The notes under the pieces: generated by a model | Seen by the model: the letters and a program-made list of their open reading frames with translations, nothing else | What the model was told of the DNA's origin: nothing | The model's database searches: none | Shown: in pieces, positions 44,815 to 56,319 of the stretch | Layout of the letters: every line of letters starts with the position of its first letter | Position numbering within the stretch: the first letter of the stretch is position 1 | Program-made: the position numbers and the translations under genes | From: Undaria pinnatifida | Lineage: Eukaryota > Sar > Phaeophyceae > Laminariales > Alariaceae | NCBI GenBank assembly: GCA_012845835.1 | Contig: JABAKD010000008.1 | Location: 13,157,501-13,221,500, forward strand | Length of the DNA: 64,000 nucleotides | Direction of reading: 5' to 3'

Positions 44815-45425
44815 CCCCTCGATCAAAGTGATTTGACCGAGAACACTTCCCACTGAGCTACTTGATCACTTGACTCAGTAGCTCAGTTGGTAGTGCTACA
44901 TATGTTGTCGAGTTCGTAAACTGATTCTCACTGACTTTTTAACAGCGACCTCGGGGCTTTCCCCTCGTCACTGGCTACAGCAATAATATTAGTAGTAGTA
45001 GTCAGGAGCAAACTACCAAAATAACCATTCATAATGTCGTCAGCGCGCACGCTTGAAAAAGACAAATATGAAGTCGGTGAGAATCGAACTCACGACACAT
45101 AGCACTACCCACTACTGTCACGTGAGTAAGTAAAACTAACAGTGAGTAGGTTATGCAAAAAACCAACCAAGTTCGTTAATTTATTATCACCGACTTCGTA
45201 AGAGGGATCTCCGGGGCTATCCCCTCTCCACGTACTACATACAGTACGTAGTACTCAAGAGAACACTTTTAATAACAACTATCATAACCATTTATGACAT
45301 CTCCAGCGCGCACGCTCCTGAATGCCAAGTATGATCTGGGTGGGAATCGTACTCACGACACATCCTTAGTTGGTTAGATAGCACTATACCACTGAGCCGA
45401 AAGGAAACGACACACAGCAGTAGTA
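44815..45425 (-). mobile_element. tRNA-like SINE family D, tandem copies
   Basis: Two head-body units on the minus strand. One head at 45410-45350 (GGCTCAGTGGTATAGTGCTA, GTGAGTACGATTCCCACC); another ends at 45130-45070 (GTGAGTTCGATTCTCACCGA). Bodies share CTCCGGGGCTATCCCCTC-like sequence and CAGCGCGCACGCT. A plus-strand head at 44873-44945 (TAGCTCAGTTGGTAGTGCTA) has a T-arm split by about 7 extra bases, so none is an intact tRNA gene. Confidence 0.6.
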
Positions 45426-45439
45426 GCTACGATAGGGCA

Positions 45440-45790
45440 AGCGCTTCGAGGCGGCCATGAAAAAAGCGTCGTCGGGAAGAAATTTAGATGCTACTTTGGA
45501 AATGTTGTCCCTTGATTTATTCGTTCAAGTTCTGCATATGCCAAGATCTAAGAATAGCTCGGGCGTACACCGCCCAAAATACAAAAAAGCACTTCTCGCT
45601 TTTCTCGCTCAGCGTCTATCCGCGTTCACGTCGAGGTGCAGAACGGATAAGGTAGGGCGAGGGGCGTTGGAGCCTCCCCCCGAAAACGACGCTCGAACGA
45701 AGCGATTTGACCGATACATTCCAATTCCGAGAATCTCATACTGAGGCCGAGACGAAAAAAAATCCCGACCAAATTGCTGTCCCCTCAAAA
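45440..45790 (+). repeat. Family Q interspersed repeat, copy 1
   Basis: Shares GCTTCGAGG..GACCATGAAAA, AAGAATAGCTCGGGCGTA, CACCGCCCAAAATACA, GGGCGAGGGGCGTT and GAAGCGATTTGACCGA with 48885-49255. Sixty to seventy codons read open in both copies but in different frames, so coding is not supported. Confidence 0.75.
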
Positions 45791-45814
45791 AAAAGAACTA
45801 TTCTATACATATAT

Positions 45815-46590
45815 GTACAAGGGCTCCGCATGGGTGCCGCATGCTCCGGGTAGGACAGGGCAGCACTTCGATTTGTTCGATTCAATATTCGATACTTGTA
45901 GAGAGTATTACACCGTTACCACACAACACACAGTCTACGCGTGTAGAACGTAAAGTAATGCCAACAAATTGGTACAGACTAACAGTGGACTACTTACTTC
46001 TTCTGTCGTTTCCTCCGTTTCTCCGTTTCTTGCGTTAATCCGATTCCGAGCTTCATCATACTTCGAAGTATATATTTCGATCGGATGAATCCGAGCCCAC
46101 GCAAACTGACCCTTTAGTCTGGCCACGAAGAGATATTTCGAGTGCGTTTCTTGACGTTTCGACTCAACCAAGAATCCAGGGCCAGTAGAGGGATGGCCAA
46201 ATATTTGCTGCATGTTCTCTACGTGGCAAACTGACAGGCGCAGCTTCTGATACTACATGCATGATACCATAATATCTAGATCCGAGGCTCGCAGACCGAC
46301 TGTGTATAGTGATCGTGGAGAGACTTGTTTGGCGGTATTCTAGGCATGGAACACGGTGTCGCTGCCTTCGTCATTCAATTCCTCGAATGCTATTATAATA
46401 TTGCTGCTACTTGTTGCTGTAGACTCGTCTGGTCGATGGATTATTAGTAGTACGCGATAGCACTGAACTAAGAATTTGGTAGTTAAGATTTCAGGCTCGA
46501 TCGAGTTTTAGACGAAAATAAAAACACATAATACCTGGTATGGCCTCGTTGTATGATTGCTGGTCGCTCACTGGCCGGAGATCGACATGA
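45815..46590. other. Spacer; repeat start then unique sequence
   Basis: 45815-45965 relates to 42185-42330 and begins TACAAGGGCTCCGCATGG like the 10490 element. No gene supported up to 46590. Confidence 0.4.
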
Positions 46591-46594
46591 GGTA

Positions 46595-47160
46595 ACCGTC
46601 ATCTGGGGACGATAGGGCCCATTCCCAGAATCATAATCCATTCACATATATACAACTCCGACAACCCGGGAACGAAAACGGATATATCACCAGGATTGAT
46701 ACCTCGCCGCACAGTGTGGAAATCCCCAGTGCCACCGACCGGCCGATCTCTAATTGGCCGGGGTCCGTATATTATAGCGCCAGTCCCATCCCCGGTCCAG
46801 GGGTGATATTTCCAAAAATTAAACAAACGGGGGATTAAAACCGAGTTCTCTCGGATCGACACCGCTCCCCACGGTGTGGAAACCCCAGTTCCATTGGCTA
46901 GAATCGCTGATTGGTTCGAGCTCCACAGCGGCCCCCCACCCTAGTAGGAGGATGATAGGGGCTCACCAACCAATGGGGGGCAGTTCCGTCGCACACGCGG
47001 GAGATAGGGCCCCATCCCCGGTTCAGAAATCCTCCGAATCTCTACAGCTCCAACAATGCGGGAACTATAACGATGATCTCCCGGGTCGATATACCTCCCC
47101 GCATGGCGTGTCGACCCCGACTCCATTGCCTTATTTCTTGTGATTGGCTGGGTTGCTTTG
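46595..47160. repeat. Degenerate tandem repeat, about 3 units
   Basis: Phrases GATAGGGCCCCATCCCCGG, CGGGAACGAAAACG, CCTCGCCGCACAGTGTGGAA and CCAGTTCCATTGGCT recur about every 190-250 bp. A related single end appears at 47650-47700. Non-coding. Confidence 0.7.
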
Positions 47161-48000
47161 ACCCAATAAGCTCACAATTATTTCGACCGACTCGGGTTTT
47201 CTCGCTTATTTCTCGCATACGGCAAACATTTGCAATGCGAACGCAGGTCCATGAGTTGTTTGCATGATAGGTCGCACAAAAAAGCGATTTTGAGCCTGTA
47301 TCAGGTTGGCGTGCCGAGCAAGCACGCTCAAAATGAGGATGAGAAACACTTGAACAGCAACAACAGCACCAAACGCAATATAAATGGACGAAGTAGAGCC
47401 ATTTGTATGCAGGATTCAGGGCCCCCCGGTTATAAGCAAAATTAATTTCAAACAAAAATTAGGTGTTCAAAGAAAAATGACATAATAATATGTGGAACTA
47501 AGACTGGCACGACTCGAGCACAATAACCAACGGTGGAAAAAAGCCTGAAATTAGGCCAAAACAGTGCGTATTTGACTCACTGGCATAATGGTCGAATAAT
47601 CATGGAATAGTTGCTGCCCGAATAATCACCTCTTTGTCGCTTATGCGGCACCGAAACAGAGTGTGAAAATCCCGATTTCATCCGCTTATTGTTTCAGAAA
47701 GCTAAGCTCGCTAATACTTTCGCGGGTTTTCTTGCATACTACTCGCGTAGGGCAAAAAAATGCCATGCGACCGCAATTCGTACAAAACGCTCGACCTCGG
47801 GATGAATCTATACAGTTAAAACTGTTGGTGCCCAAAGCGTCACGATAAAGCCATTCGGGACATGAGAAGAGCGGTCAAATCGCATGTCCCGACAAACTAA
47901 CAGCCATATGTATTGCCCATAACAGATAAGAGCAATGAGCGCCTGCTTCGGCTTGACACAGGGTGATCTTGAATCGGAATATAATACCCCTTTTCTTTCT
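47160..48000. other. Spacer without supported gene
   Basis: A diverged duplication (47185-47260 against 47705-47785; GGGTTTTCTCGCTTATT, GCATACGGCAAACATTTGCA). No gene seen. Confidence 0.4.
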
Positions 48001-48089
48001 CCTCTGTGTTTTCTTTTCTTTTTTTTCCAATTGACTCGCGTCTGACGTGCGTATGCGTAGTGATAGGTACCATTAGATATTTGTGCAGA

Positions 48090-48270
48090 AGATCGATATT
48101 TTTTATGACACTGCTACATCGTCGATCGCTGTGGCGAACAGGAGATATTGTCAAGAAGATCCCTATTACTCTGTATCATCGGTTAATTCCTGGCGAACAC
48201 GAGATGACATTTTCAAGAAAATCCCTACCTGGTATACTTTATTATACTGTAATCAATTAATTGCTGGCAC
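48090..48270. repeat. Tandem repeat family P, about 3 units
   Basis: About 70-bp units with CATCGTCGATCGCTGTGGCG, CAAGAAGATCCCTATTACT and TGTATCATCGGTTAATTCCT. Related to 44540-44660. Confidence 0.65.
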
Positions 48271-48884
48271 ACACGATGTATTGACAAGCAACAACAACAG
48301 TCAGTGGCCAGCGAATTCTTGCAACCACACAACAGAGCGTTCGAAACAATGCTACGCTGAGAATCACATCTACCTTTAGAAGTGCATCCACGTTTCGTTT
48401 GAGGGGATACACATACATGGAGTTGGTGTGGGATATTTATTGTGCGGTCCTGAAAGATGGATCGTGGATCGTGGACCAATATATACGGAACGACTCTTTG
48501 GAGCGGCGATGAAAACGACTGAGAAAACATTGCTTCTCGTACTACGATTTTAAAAGCGACTCCGTTCGTTGTTTTTATTTTCTATTTTTATGGTCTGGCC
48601 TGTTTTGTTGTGTTCTCGTACCCGGTACGCTAGCATTACACTTGCTGTTTACCTTGATTAATTGCGATTGTTTGTTTTACTCTGTCTGACAGTCTGTGAC
48701 CACATAATAATACGTTGTATCTCTCTAGGATGAAGAATCGGCACGGACACTGGGTGTAATGATGTCGTTGGGCAGGGAACGGCCCCCCTCGAAGACAACG
48801 AACGTTCGAACAAAGGTATTTCACCGTGAAACCCGATATCGAAAAGCAACGACATAGCAGTCGTACGACAATAGGCCAAACGCT

Positions 48885-49255
48885 TCGAGGTGTGACCATG
48901 AAAAACGTGTTGTGGGGATGGAATAAGAAGCCAAATTGGAAATGATGCCAACTTGGAAATAAATGTTTTCCCATATGTTCTTTTGGTTCAAGCTCTCTAC
49001 ATATATATGCCAAGATCCAAGAATAGCTCGGGCGTATACCGCCCAAAATACAACAATTTGCGCACGTCTCGTATGTCTCGCTCAGCCCACGTACCCGATC
49101 CCGGCCAGGTGCGGAACGGATACGGCAGGGCAAGGGGCGTTTGAGCCGCCCCCCGAAGACGGCGCTCGAACGAAGCGATTTGACCGAGTAATTCCAGTTC
49201 CAGCATCCCATGCCGGGGCCGAGACGAAAAAACTCCTGACCGAATGAAAAAAAGA
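48885..49255 (+). repeat. Family Q interspersed repeat, copy 2
   Basis: Homolog of 45440-45790, with a TA microsatellite following at about 49268-49300. Confidence 0.75.
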
Positions 49256-49415
49256 ATGATTGATCATCATATATATTTATGTTATATCTATATATATCTG
49301 GTATCATCATTGTAACAGCAGATAATGGAGCGCTACTTATACTGTTTTAATGTAAATATTACCTGGTGTATCGCCATAAGTTATAACGGGAGGGGCGAGC
49401 CTATAACATAAAAAC

Positions 49416-50618
49416 AAGGGAAGACGACAGCAATCGGTATACCGCGACTATTCCACACCACCGTACGGTACAGCAGAATACACCTAGATGCTTGACCCCT
49501 ATCCGCGACGCTGATTGATCAACTCAGCTTCGTAGATACCGGTTTTAGACACCAACTCCTTGCGGTACACCAGACCGCGGCTTTTCAGCTCGGCCGTCAC
49601 CGTTTTCTGACGTGGCCCATATCCCTTTCTGGCGGAAAATATATCATGGCTCGGTTCTTCCTATTTTTCTGTGGGGCATCGATTCCATGGACGTACATAC
49701 GTGAGTGAGTGCGTGTGTCTCGGTTCTGTCATGTACGAATTATCCTCCATTAATATGTACCTTGCGTTAAAATCTTGCGTCGTACATACGTACACGACTC
49801 TCGGGCCTGCCTCGTGCGTGCTTTTGTGCCTCGTGCTCGAGCCTGTAAAATTTGTTACACACGTCTATACTCGCTGTCTCTCTCGCTAGAAAATCTTCTT
49901 CGGGACGTACATATGCGGATAACATTACCGTAGACGTGTACCGGGGGGTCTGATATATGTCCGCACCGGGAACGTGTTACGACAAGGCTTGGTATATAGT
50001 CCGCACTGGGTACGTACGTGTTATGCGATCGTCTCCCCTACTAGCTAACTGCGTCTTTCATTATTGAATCGACGCACGTACTACTGTACCACACATGCCA
50101 GTCGCCCCACACGCACGAGCATAACAGTACACGTAAGTCGCAACACGTAGGCATGAAAAAATTGCATGCTCCGCACAAGGCACAAAAGGACGCACGAGGC
50201 ACGCAGCCAGCAGACCCGAGAGTCGCGTGCGTATATACGACGCAAGATTTTAACGCAAGGTACCTACAAGTATTTATAGAGGATAATGCGTACGTGACAG
50301 AACCGAGACACACGCACGCACTCACGTATGTGCGTCCATGCAATCGATGCCCCACAGAAAAATAAGAAGAATAAGAACCGAACCATGGTAAATTTTCCGC
50401 CAGAAATCGGTATGGGTCAAGTCAGAAAACGGTGACGACCGAGCTGAAAAGCCGCGGTGTGGTGTACCGCAAGGAGTTGGTGTCAAAAACCGGTATGTAC
50501 GAAGCTGAGTTGAGCAATCAGCGTCGCGGATCGGGGTCAAACATCTAGGTGTATTCTGCTGTACCGCACGGTGGCGCGAAATGGTTGCGGTATACCGGTT
50601 TCTGTCGTTTGCCCTGTA
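49416..50618. mobile_element. Long-arm foldback element with an open segment in each arm
   Basis: Inverted arms of about 450 bp (about 49416-49867 and 50145-50618). The outer ends are CGACAG..ATCGGTATACCGC and its reverse, and a unique middle of about 280 bp separates them. Each arm, read toward the outer end, keeps the same frame for more than 40 codons (QKTVTAELKSRGLVYRKEL, then VSKTGIYEAEL; the other arm has QKTVTTELKSRGVVYRKEL). The stop codons are at 49499-49501 and just after GSGSNI in the right arm. No transposase recognised. Confidence 0.8.
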
Positions 50619-50912
50619 AAATTAATGTGGTGGAGGCAGATCCCCTCCCGCCGTCACACGGTCTCTCTTTCGAAGCTGGCCACTAATTAACGTGTTGAGT
50701 TAGAGTAAGCCCCCCCCAGTAATGCCGGTTGTCGCAGCAGTGCCGGTAAAAAATCGCTTATTAACGCCTTCTGGCACAGCTGGAAACCCGTTTTTGGGAC
50801 AAAATTACTTGGAAATAGTGCTGGGAGGGGTTTTTAGGGCTCTAAAGGGGTTAACAGGGATATACAATAACCCGGACCAAGGCTGCGGTAGGGGGGTCAC
50901 CTTGGCGTCGTT

Positions 50913-51240
50913 TGTTGGCTTATGCCTGCGCACAAGCCTGATGTATGATGTGTATGCCTGCATAGAATCTACGGAGATGGTAGAGTAGAACAATCGATAT
51001 GATTGGCGGTCCCAATCATCGATATGTTCGAGTTGAGCCCCCTTTGGCTCAGTGTGTATTATTACTGCTCTTGTAGTTGTCTGTGCTTTTTCAGAGTGCC
51101 CTTCCTTCTTCGGCGGAGACAACGTTAGTATATATACTTGTACCTTTTTTACGACTGCTTCCGAGGGCCCATCCACGGCTCCCACCTTGACATGATCCAC
51201 CACACGTTGACCTAGGCAACCTCATGTACGAGCTACTCCA
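50913..51240 (+). mobile_element. 5' LTR of non-autonomous element
   Basis: 328 bp beginning TGTTGGCTTATGCCTGCGCA and ending CA (CGAGCTACTCCA). Near-identical to 53273-53606. A TG...CA boundary is typical of LTRs. Confidence 0.8.
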
Positions 51241-53272
51241 ATACGCTAGCGTGGTGACGTCACCAGAGATCATACTGCGAGGAAGCCTATACGCCAGTTC
51301 ATACTAGTGAACGATGGCCAACATATTGGAACCGAGCTCAGGGAGGTGAACGCGCTGGGCCGGGGCTGACTCAACACACTTTTTTTCCCGGGATGCTTCA
51401 GGAGCGATTTTTCTTCGTCATCGACCTCCACCTTACACGACCGTGACGGAACCCGCACGTACACCAGCAGCAACAGAGAGCAGGACCATCGAGACGCAGC
51501 CTAAGACAACCAGATACAGGAAGAGGCGGAGCAGTCAGGGATAGATGGCGATGAGCCAGAAGAGCCACGGTCCTTCACATGCTAGCCAGACCTCCTTGTA
51601 CGTGCTTGCATTGAGCGAGCGATTTCGGGGCTGACTTTTGAGCTGCAGTTACGAGCAATTCTGTGCGACGATGATTAGGAAAGGGGGATGGCAGTGGAAG
51701 GACAGCCAGCAAAGCTAATGGGAATGAGCGTGGAGCAGCAGCATGCATGTGCACAGCAGGGGTTTTGAGGAAAGTCAGGGGAGGAAGCGAGCAGGACAGA
51801 ACAAGGGAGGAGGGGACCGCCCCTTCCGCGCCAGCACGAGCTTCGGCTCACAAAAGGCGCGTATTCGATTCGCTTGATTTTTGTGTTGTTCCATGTTTCT
51901 CTCTAGAGTTGGTTGATGTGTTGTTTTGGTGTCCGTGTCAGGTGGTACGTACAGTTCTGTAGAGTCGTTAGTACCTGAAGAGTTCAAGTCGATTTTTCGT
52001 TTATATGATACGACAGGAGATGTGATGCTTGTTTGCCTGATGATATGGTCAGTGCACTGCTGAAAACTGTTTTTTTCTGTAGTATATCATACAAGTTGGC
52101 ATTTTGGTTCCTTTCCAATCAACCGTTTTCCCTCAGTTCCAAAGAGTTGAGGAAAAATGGTTACTGCCGAAAATATGACTTTTGGTCTTCGTGGAGAAAA
52201 AGATCACGGTATTGATTGGTGTATTAGCGATTTATCCGATATAGCTGGCACCTGGTACGTGGTAGTGTTGGTTATGTGTTGGCTGTCCTCGTGAACATGA
52301 AACACGACGGTTATGATCCCTCTTATATGGGGGAGTTCCATATGTTGGTGAGGGATTCATGTATAAGGTGTAAGGAAACTGTTTTTGAGGTATTAATTGG
52401 AGGTCGAGACGCAGGATGCTTGATTTCTTTGAATAGGTAGAGTAGGTAGGTATGATGAATGCTTGCTTCCATAGTTAGTTGAAAGAGCACATGTCCTAAG
52501 CAAAGTGTCCTGTAATACCAACGCGTGTTGAGAGCTTGGTTTGGACTAAACCAGAGCGGAACTGGTTGGACAAAATGTGGCTTGACTCCGGAGTGGGGGA
52601 GTTTGACTCCGGATTGGGGGAGTTATAAGTTGGCTAATTTTTTTGGTCATGAAAATAGTAGTTGAAGGCGATACTCTTATACTTTACTGGTACTTTTTAT
52701 TGATTCATATGATATTTTGGAGTTTGCATTAATCTAGGATGGAATGAGAATTATCATGACAGTCCCGAGCAGGAGGGATGTAGGATTCACTATGTGCTCG
52801 CATCAACGTCCGAGAATCAAACTCGGGTCTGCGTTGATACTAATAGTTACACTACTTTTACGTTTTGGCTGAGGCATGTTGAGAGTACATGTACCCCCAG
52901 AATTTTGCTTGATTGAAGATTTGGAGGTGTACCAATTTGGGGGAACAGTATTGATATTGTGTGGTTTTGGGGTTATTTTTGGCTTGATTTATTGAGCGAC
53001 GATCGAAAGTTCTTCTTCCGGGTTTTACACGGATTAATCCTACTGCACTCTTGATCGCCCAAATTTTTATCAGCGATTTCCGTTACGATTACTGCAGTTC
53101 GGTTCCGCTCTCTACGGCGTTGGGTATCAATATTCGGGTTTTTGAAGAAGAGGCAGTATTGGTCTGAAATTGACATTGAATATTTGAGGCATGTATCTTG
53201 CTTGAATAAGCAAGGTTCCGTATGGTGCGCTTTGGTTGAACGTTATCATGACGTGCACACAGGCAGGGGGGA
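51241..53272 (+). mobile_element. Internal region of non-autonomous LTR element
   Basis: About 2.03 kb with no recognisable Gag, protease, RT or integrase. It ends in a purine-rich tract AGGCAGGGGGGA immediately before the 3' LTR, as a polypurine primer would. A 12-bp palindrome GGTGACGTCACC lies near its start; a clear tRNA primer site was not identified. 51735-51870 is weakly coding-like (VEQQHACAQQG, then broken frames). Confidence 0.7.
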
Positions 53273-53606
53273 TGTTGGCTTATGCCTGCGCACAAGTCTG
53301 GTGTATGATGTGTATGCCTGCATAGAATCTACGGAGATGGTAGAGTAGAACAATCGATATGATTGGCGGTCCCAATCATCGATATGTTCGAGTTGAGCCC
53401 CCTTTGGCTCAGTGTGTATTTTTACTGCTCTTGTAGTTGTCTGTGCTTTTTCAGAGTGCCCTTCCTTCTTCGACGGAGACAACGTTAGTATATATACATA
53501 TACTTGTACCTTTTTTACGACTGCTTCCGAGGGCCTATCCACGGCTCCCACCTTGACATGATCCACCACACGATGGCCTAGGCAACCTCGTGTACGAGCT
53601 ACTCCA
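53273..53606 (+). mobile_element. 3' LTR of non-autonomous element
   Basis: 334 bp, same start and end as 50913-51240 with a small insertion in the TATATACATATACT stretch. No matching target-site duplication is seen (TCGTT before the 5' LTR, ATCTG after this one). Confidence 0.8.
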
Positions 53607-53608
53607 AT

Positions 53609-53711
53609 CTGCCGTTGTATACGGATGCGTGTGTATGTCGACCCGGCCTGTCCACTGACCCTCAGGGGACAGGCCGGGTCGACATACACACGCATCCGTA
53701 TACAACGGCAG
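53609..53711. repeat. 103-nt near-perfect palindrome
   Basis: A left stem of 45 nt (53609-53653, starting CTGCCGTTGTATACGGATGC) pairs without mismatch to 53667-53711. A one-base mismatch and a 4-bp inner stem (CTGA/TCAG) follow, around a CCC loop. It starts two bases after the 3' LTR end. No coding role. Confidence 0.92.
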
Positions 53712-53776
53712 CTTGCGCTGCCGGGGTTGTAACGAAGACCACTGATAGGGACAGCTTACGCTATACCTACAATGGG

Positions 53777-53916
53777 ACCCGAAGGGTGCGCCAGCTAGCG
53801 TTGGGCTGCGAAAGCAACTGAGTTAAATCGACACACGACGCGTATGAAAATACGTGGAAGTGTGGTGAGCTAAAGGTTTATTTTTCCCCATCCGCCGGAG
53901 GATAAAAAAAAAAAAA
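53777..53916 (+). repeat. Family K short element with A-run
   Basis: CCCGAAGGGTGCGCCAGCTA, CGTATGAAAATACGTGGAAG, CATCCGCCGGAGGAT and 13 A. Nearly identical to 19606-19750. Possibly a short retroposed element. Confidence 0.7.
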
Positions 53917-53919
53917 GCT

Positions 53920-54190
53920 ACTCCAATATCGTTCTACGGTAGCCCCCCCCCCCAACTTTTCATTAACGAAACCGACGGTTTCAAAACCAGCTCCCGGTTG
54001 TATCTCCTGATTGAGATACGGTGTCCCTCGACACCCCGACGTCATCGATCGATAGGCCTTTGCACACGAGAAAATATATGGATATTTTTGTTTTCGATCG
54101 TACCCTTCCTTGTGTCGAGCAGCCATGAAACGGTCGTTAAAGAAAATCGCTGTTTTTTGGGGGAGAGGGCTATCGTAGAATCAATACTTT
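53920..54190 (+). repeat. Family G repeat, copy 1
   Basis: GTTCTACGGTAGCCCC, then GGTTTCAAAACCAG, CATCGATCGATAG and GGGGGAGAGGGCTATCGTAG, shared with 55608-55865 in the same orientation. Confidence 0.7.
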
Positions 54191-54284
54191 CGTGGAGGGA
54201 CTTCTTTTTTTGGTGGCTCAGGGTCACTTGCAGCGGGGTTGACCCCTCTCTTCCAACAAGGTTTAGTAAGATCCTGCTGTCGAC

Positions 54285-54410
54285 GCCATTTGTTGAAGAA
54301 CCAGTAGTAGTGGGGTATAAGTCCGTTTGACCACTTTCAAAAAAAGGTTCGCCAATAATAATAGAGGCTTACCCAAACTAAGCCTTTTATCATACTTATA
54401 ACACTTTCTT
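54285..54410 (-). repeat. SINE family C fragment
   Basis: GTCGACGCCATTTGTTGAAG joins directly to GTCCGTTTGACCAC and GCTTACCCAAACTAAGCC. This is head end plus tail without the body. Confidence 0.6.
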
Positions 54411-54714
54411 TCTTGCTATTTTCATTTTGCTTTACGAACATGCGGTGGAATAGTTTTTATGGCTGCTCTCTGCGCCAAGCAAATCGCGCCCAACGAAGTG
54501 TTCTTGTCAGTGGTGTGAGGGTATCGGGTGGGGACACAGGGTGTGCCGGCAATATCCCTCTTCGTATTAATATCGAGAATGTTAAAACAGCACGAAAGCC
54601 TTATGTCACCGCAAGGAAGAGGGGGGTTGACACCGAGTGCCACTGAAAAAAACGTGGCCAAACGGGATTACTCCCCCTTCCGTAGCATTGGTCTAGTCTA
54701 AACAAGAATGGACG

Positions 54715-55045
54715 CGCGCTACGATAGAGGTATCACTTTTCGTCCGAAATGTTTCGTGAATAATGACATGTCAGGGCTCCTTAACCCAAAATCGTCGAAA
54801 AATTCCCCTTAGTTTTTGCGTTATTCTCGTCGTGTACCTAGGCCATGGGATTTTTCATCCGGTGTACGTAGCAGTTTAATTTTTTTCTACAAATCGGTTT
54901 CTGGGAGAGATCTTAACCTCCAAAAGTGAGCGGGTAGTATTAGAAAAAAAGTGGTGCAGCACCTCTATCGTAGCACGCGTCAACGGTTACATGCCGACGA
55001 TTTTTGGGCTGAGGAGGCTCGTCATCAAAAGAGAATAACAAATAA
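54715..55045. repeat. Family O repeat without the hairpin insertion
   Basis: Homolog of 24995-25530. At the site where the other copy carries the 245-bp hairpin element this copy reads straight through (CCGGTGTACGTAGCAG). Confidence 0.65.
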
Positions 55046-55144
55046 AATTGCCAAAGAGCGATACCTCTTATCGTAGACTGCGTCGGTTTTGGTCAAATCC
55101 AGTCAGTATTGAGAAAAGGGGCCCCCTGCTGTTGAGGAATTGGT

Positions 55145-55560
55145 GGGTGTTGGTAGTCCGTTTGACCACTTGCAAAAGAGGTTAACCAATGAATTGCCTA
55201 CTACCTAGAAACTAGGCCTTGCAACACTTTCCCCCCCTTCAACGACGGGATAAATCTCAGGTCGGCCGGATGAACGGGCGGAGGACGTGTACCATATCCA
55301 AGCGGGGTTTCATTTCCTGGGTATGCCGGAGAGAGTATTGTTCAAGCTCGACGTGGATGGGGAAAATCGTCAAAATTCATTATTGGTGGATGGTGGGATT
55401 TCCAACCCACGACCCCAAAACCCATCCACGGCCTGCCGACGACGCCATTTGCTAAGGAATTAGAGCATACTAGCCCGTTTGATCGCTTGCAAAAGGCTAA
55501 CCTATTACCTACCTACGGTATTGCCTACAAACTCAGCCTTACACTAGCAGTACCCCCCCC
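55145..55560 (-). mobile_element. SINE family C, copy 5
   Basis: Minus-strand head (TGGCGTCGTCGGCAGGCCG, GTGGGTTGGAAATCCCACC, a damaged B box) with body and tail-like segments on both sides (55150-55235 and 55460-55545). Confidence 0.7.
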
Positions 55561-55607
55561 TCGTGGTCATCTGGGGAGGCCACACATTTTGGAAGTTGCG
55601 GTAGTGG

Positions 55608-55865
55608 AGTCCTTCTACGGTAGCCCCTCCCCAATTTTGCTTTTACGAAATCGCCGGTTTCGAAACCAGAACCGGCTGAATCTCCTAAAACACGGTACCC
55701 TTTTGCCACCCCGACGCCATCGTTCGATCGATAGTCTTTCGCTGCAGACAAGAAAACATCTGAAGATTTGTTTTCAAAGGCATCCGTCCTCGTGTCCAGC
55801 ATCCATGAAAAATTTCGCTAATAAAAATCGTTTTTTTGGGGGAGGGGGCATCGTAGAATCAGTCA
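55608..55865 (+). repeat. Family G repeat, copy 2
   Basis: Homolog of 53920-54190, 1.7 kb downstream in the same orientation, with SINE C copy 5 just before it. Confidence 0.7.
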
Positions 55866-56319
55866 GTGGTCAAGGCTATAGAGTAGGGTGTGTGGAGGCA
55901 TCCCGTGGGGACGGTGGGGTGTCGGTGCAGGACAGGTCGCCCCCCACCTCCATGGTTCATGGCGTCTCAGGTAAGTAGTTTCCACATATTTATTCGCTCA
56001 TAGCCCCGAAACGTACAAGTCCTGCCGGGTGAAAAAAGCAGTAGTGCTCCTGTGTGCGTGTGATGCTTTCACCGAAGCAAGCAAGCATCGCCTGGTGTGC
56101 AGACCATCAAAACCAGAGAGCTACGAGACTATCTATGAACACACGACGCGTCACGTACTTCGTCACAGAAAACTGATGTCGTTGTCACGTCTTGTGTATA
56201 GCTTACACATCTACGGAGAGCACTTACTATAACGGGAGGCGCTCTTCGGGTCTTTTGTTTTAGTGGCTCAGAGACACGCGCGCGAGTGGCTATCAGTCTA
56301 AATGCGCTCTCGTAGTAGC

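Noticed and set aside
44873-44945. Possible functional tRNA gene (TAGCTCAGTTGG, followed by a T-run)
   Set aside because: The T-arm is interrupted by about 7 bases and the acceptor ends do not pair; it is part of a tRNA-derived repeat.
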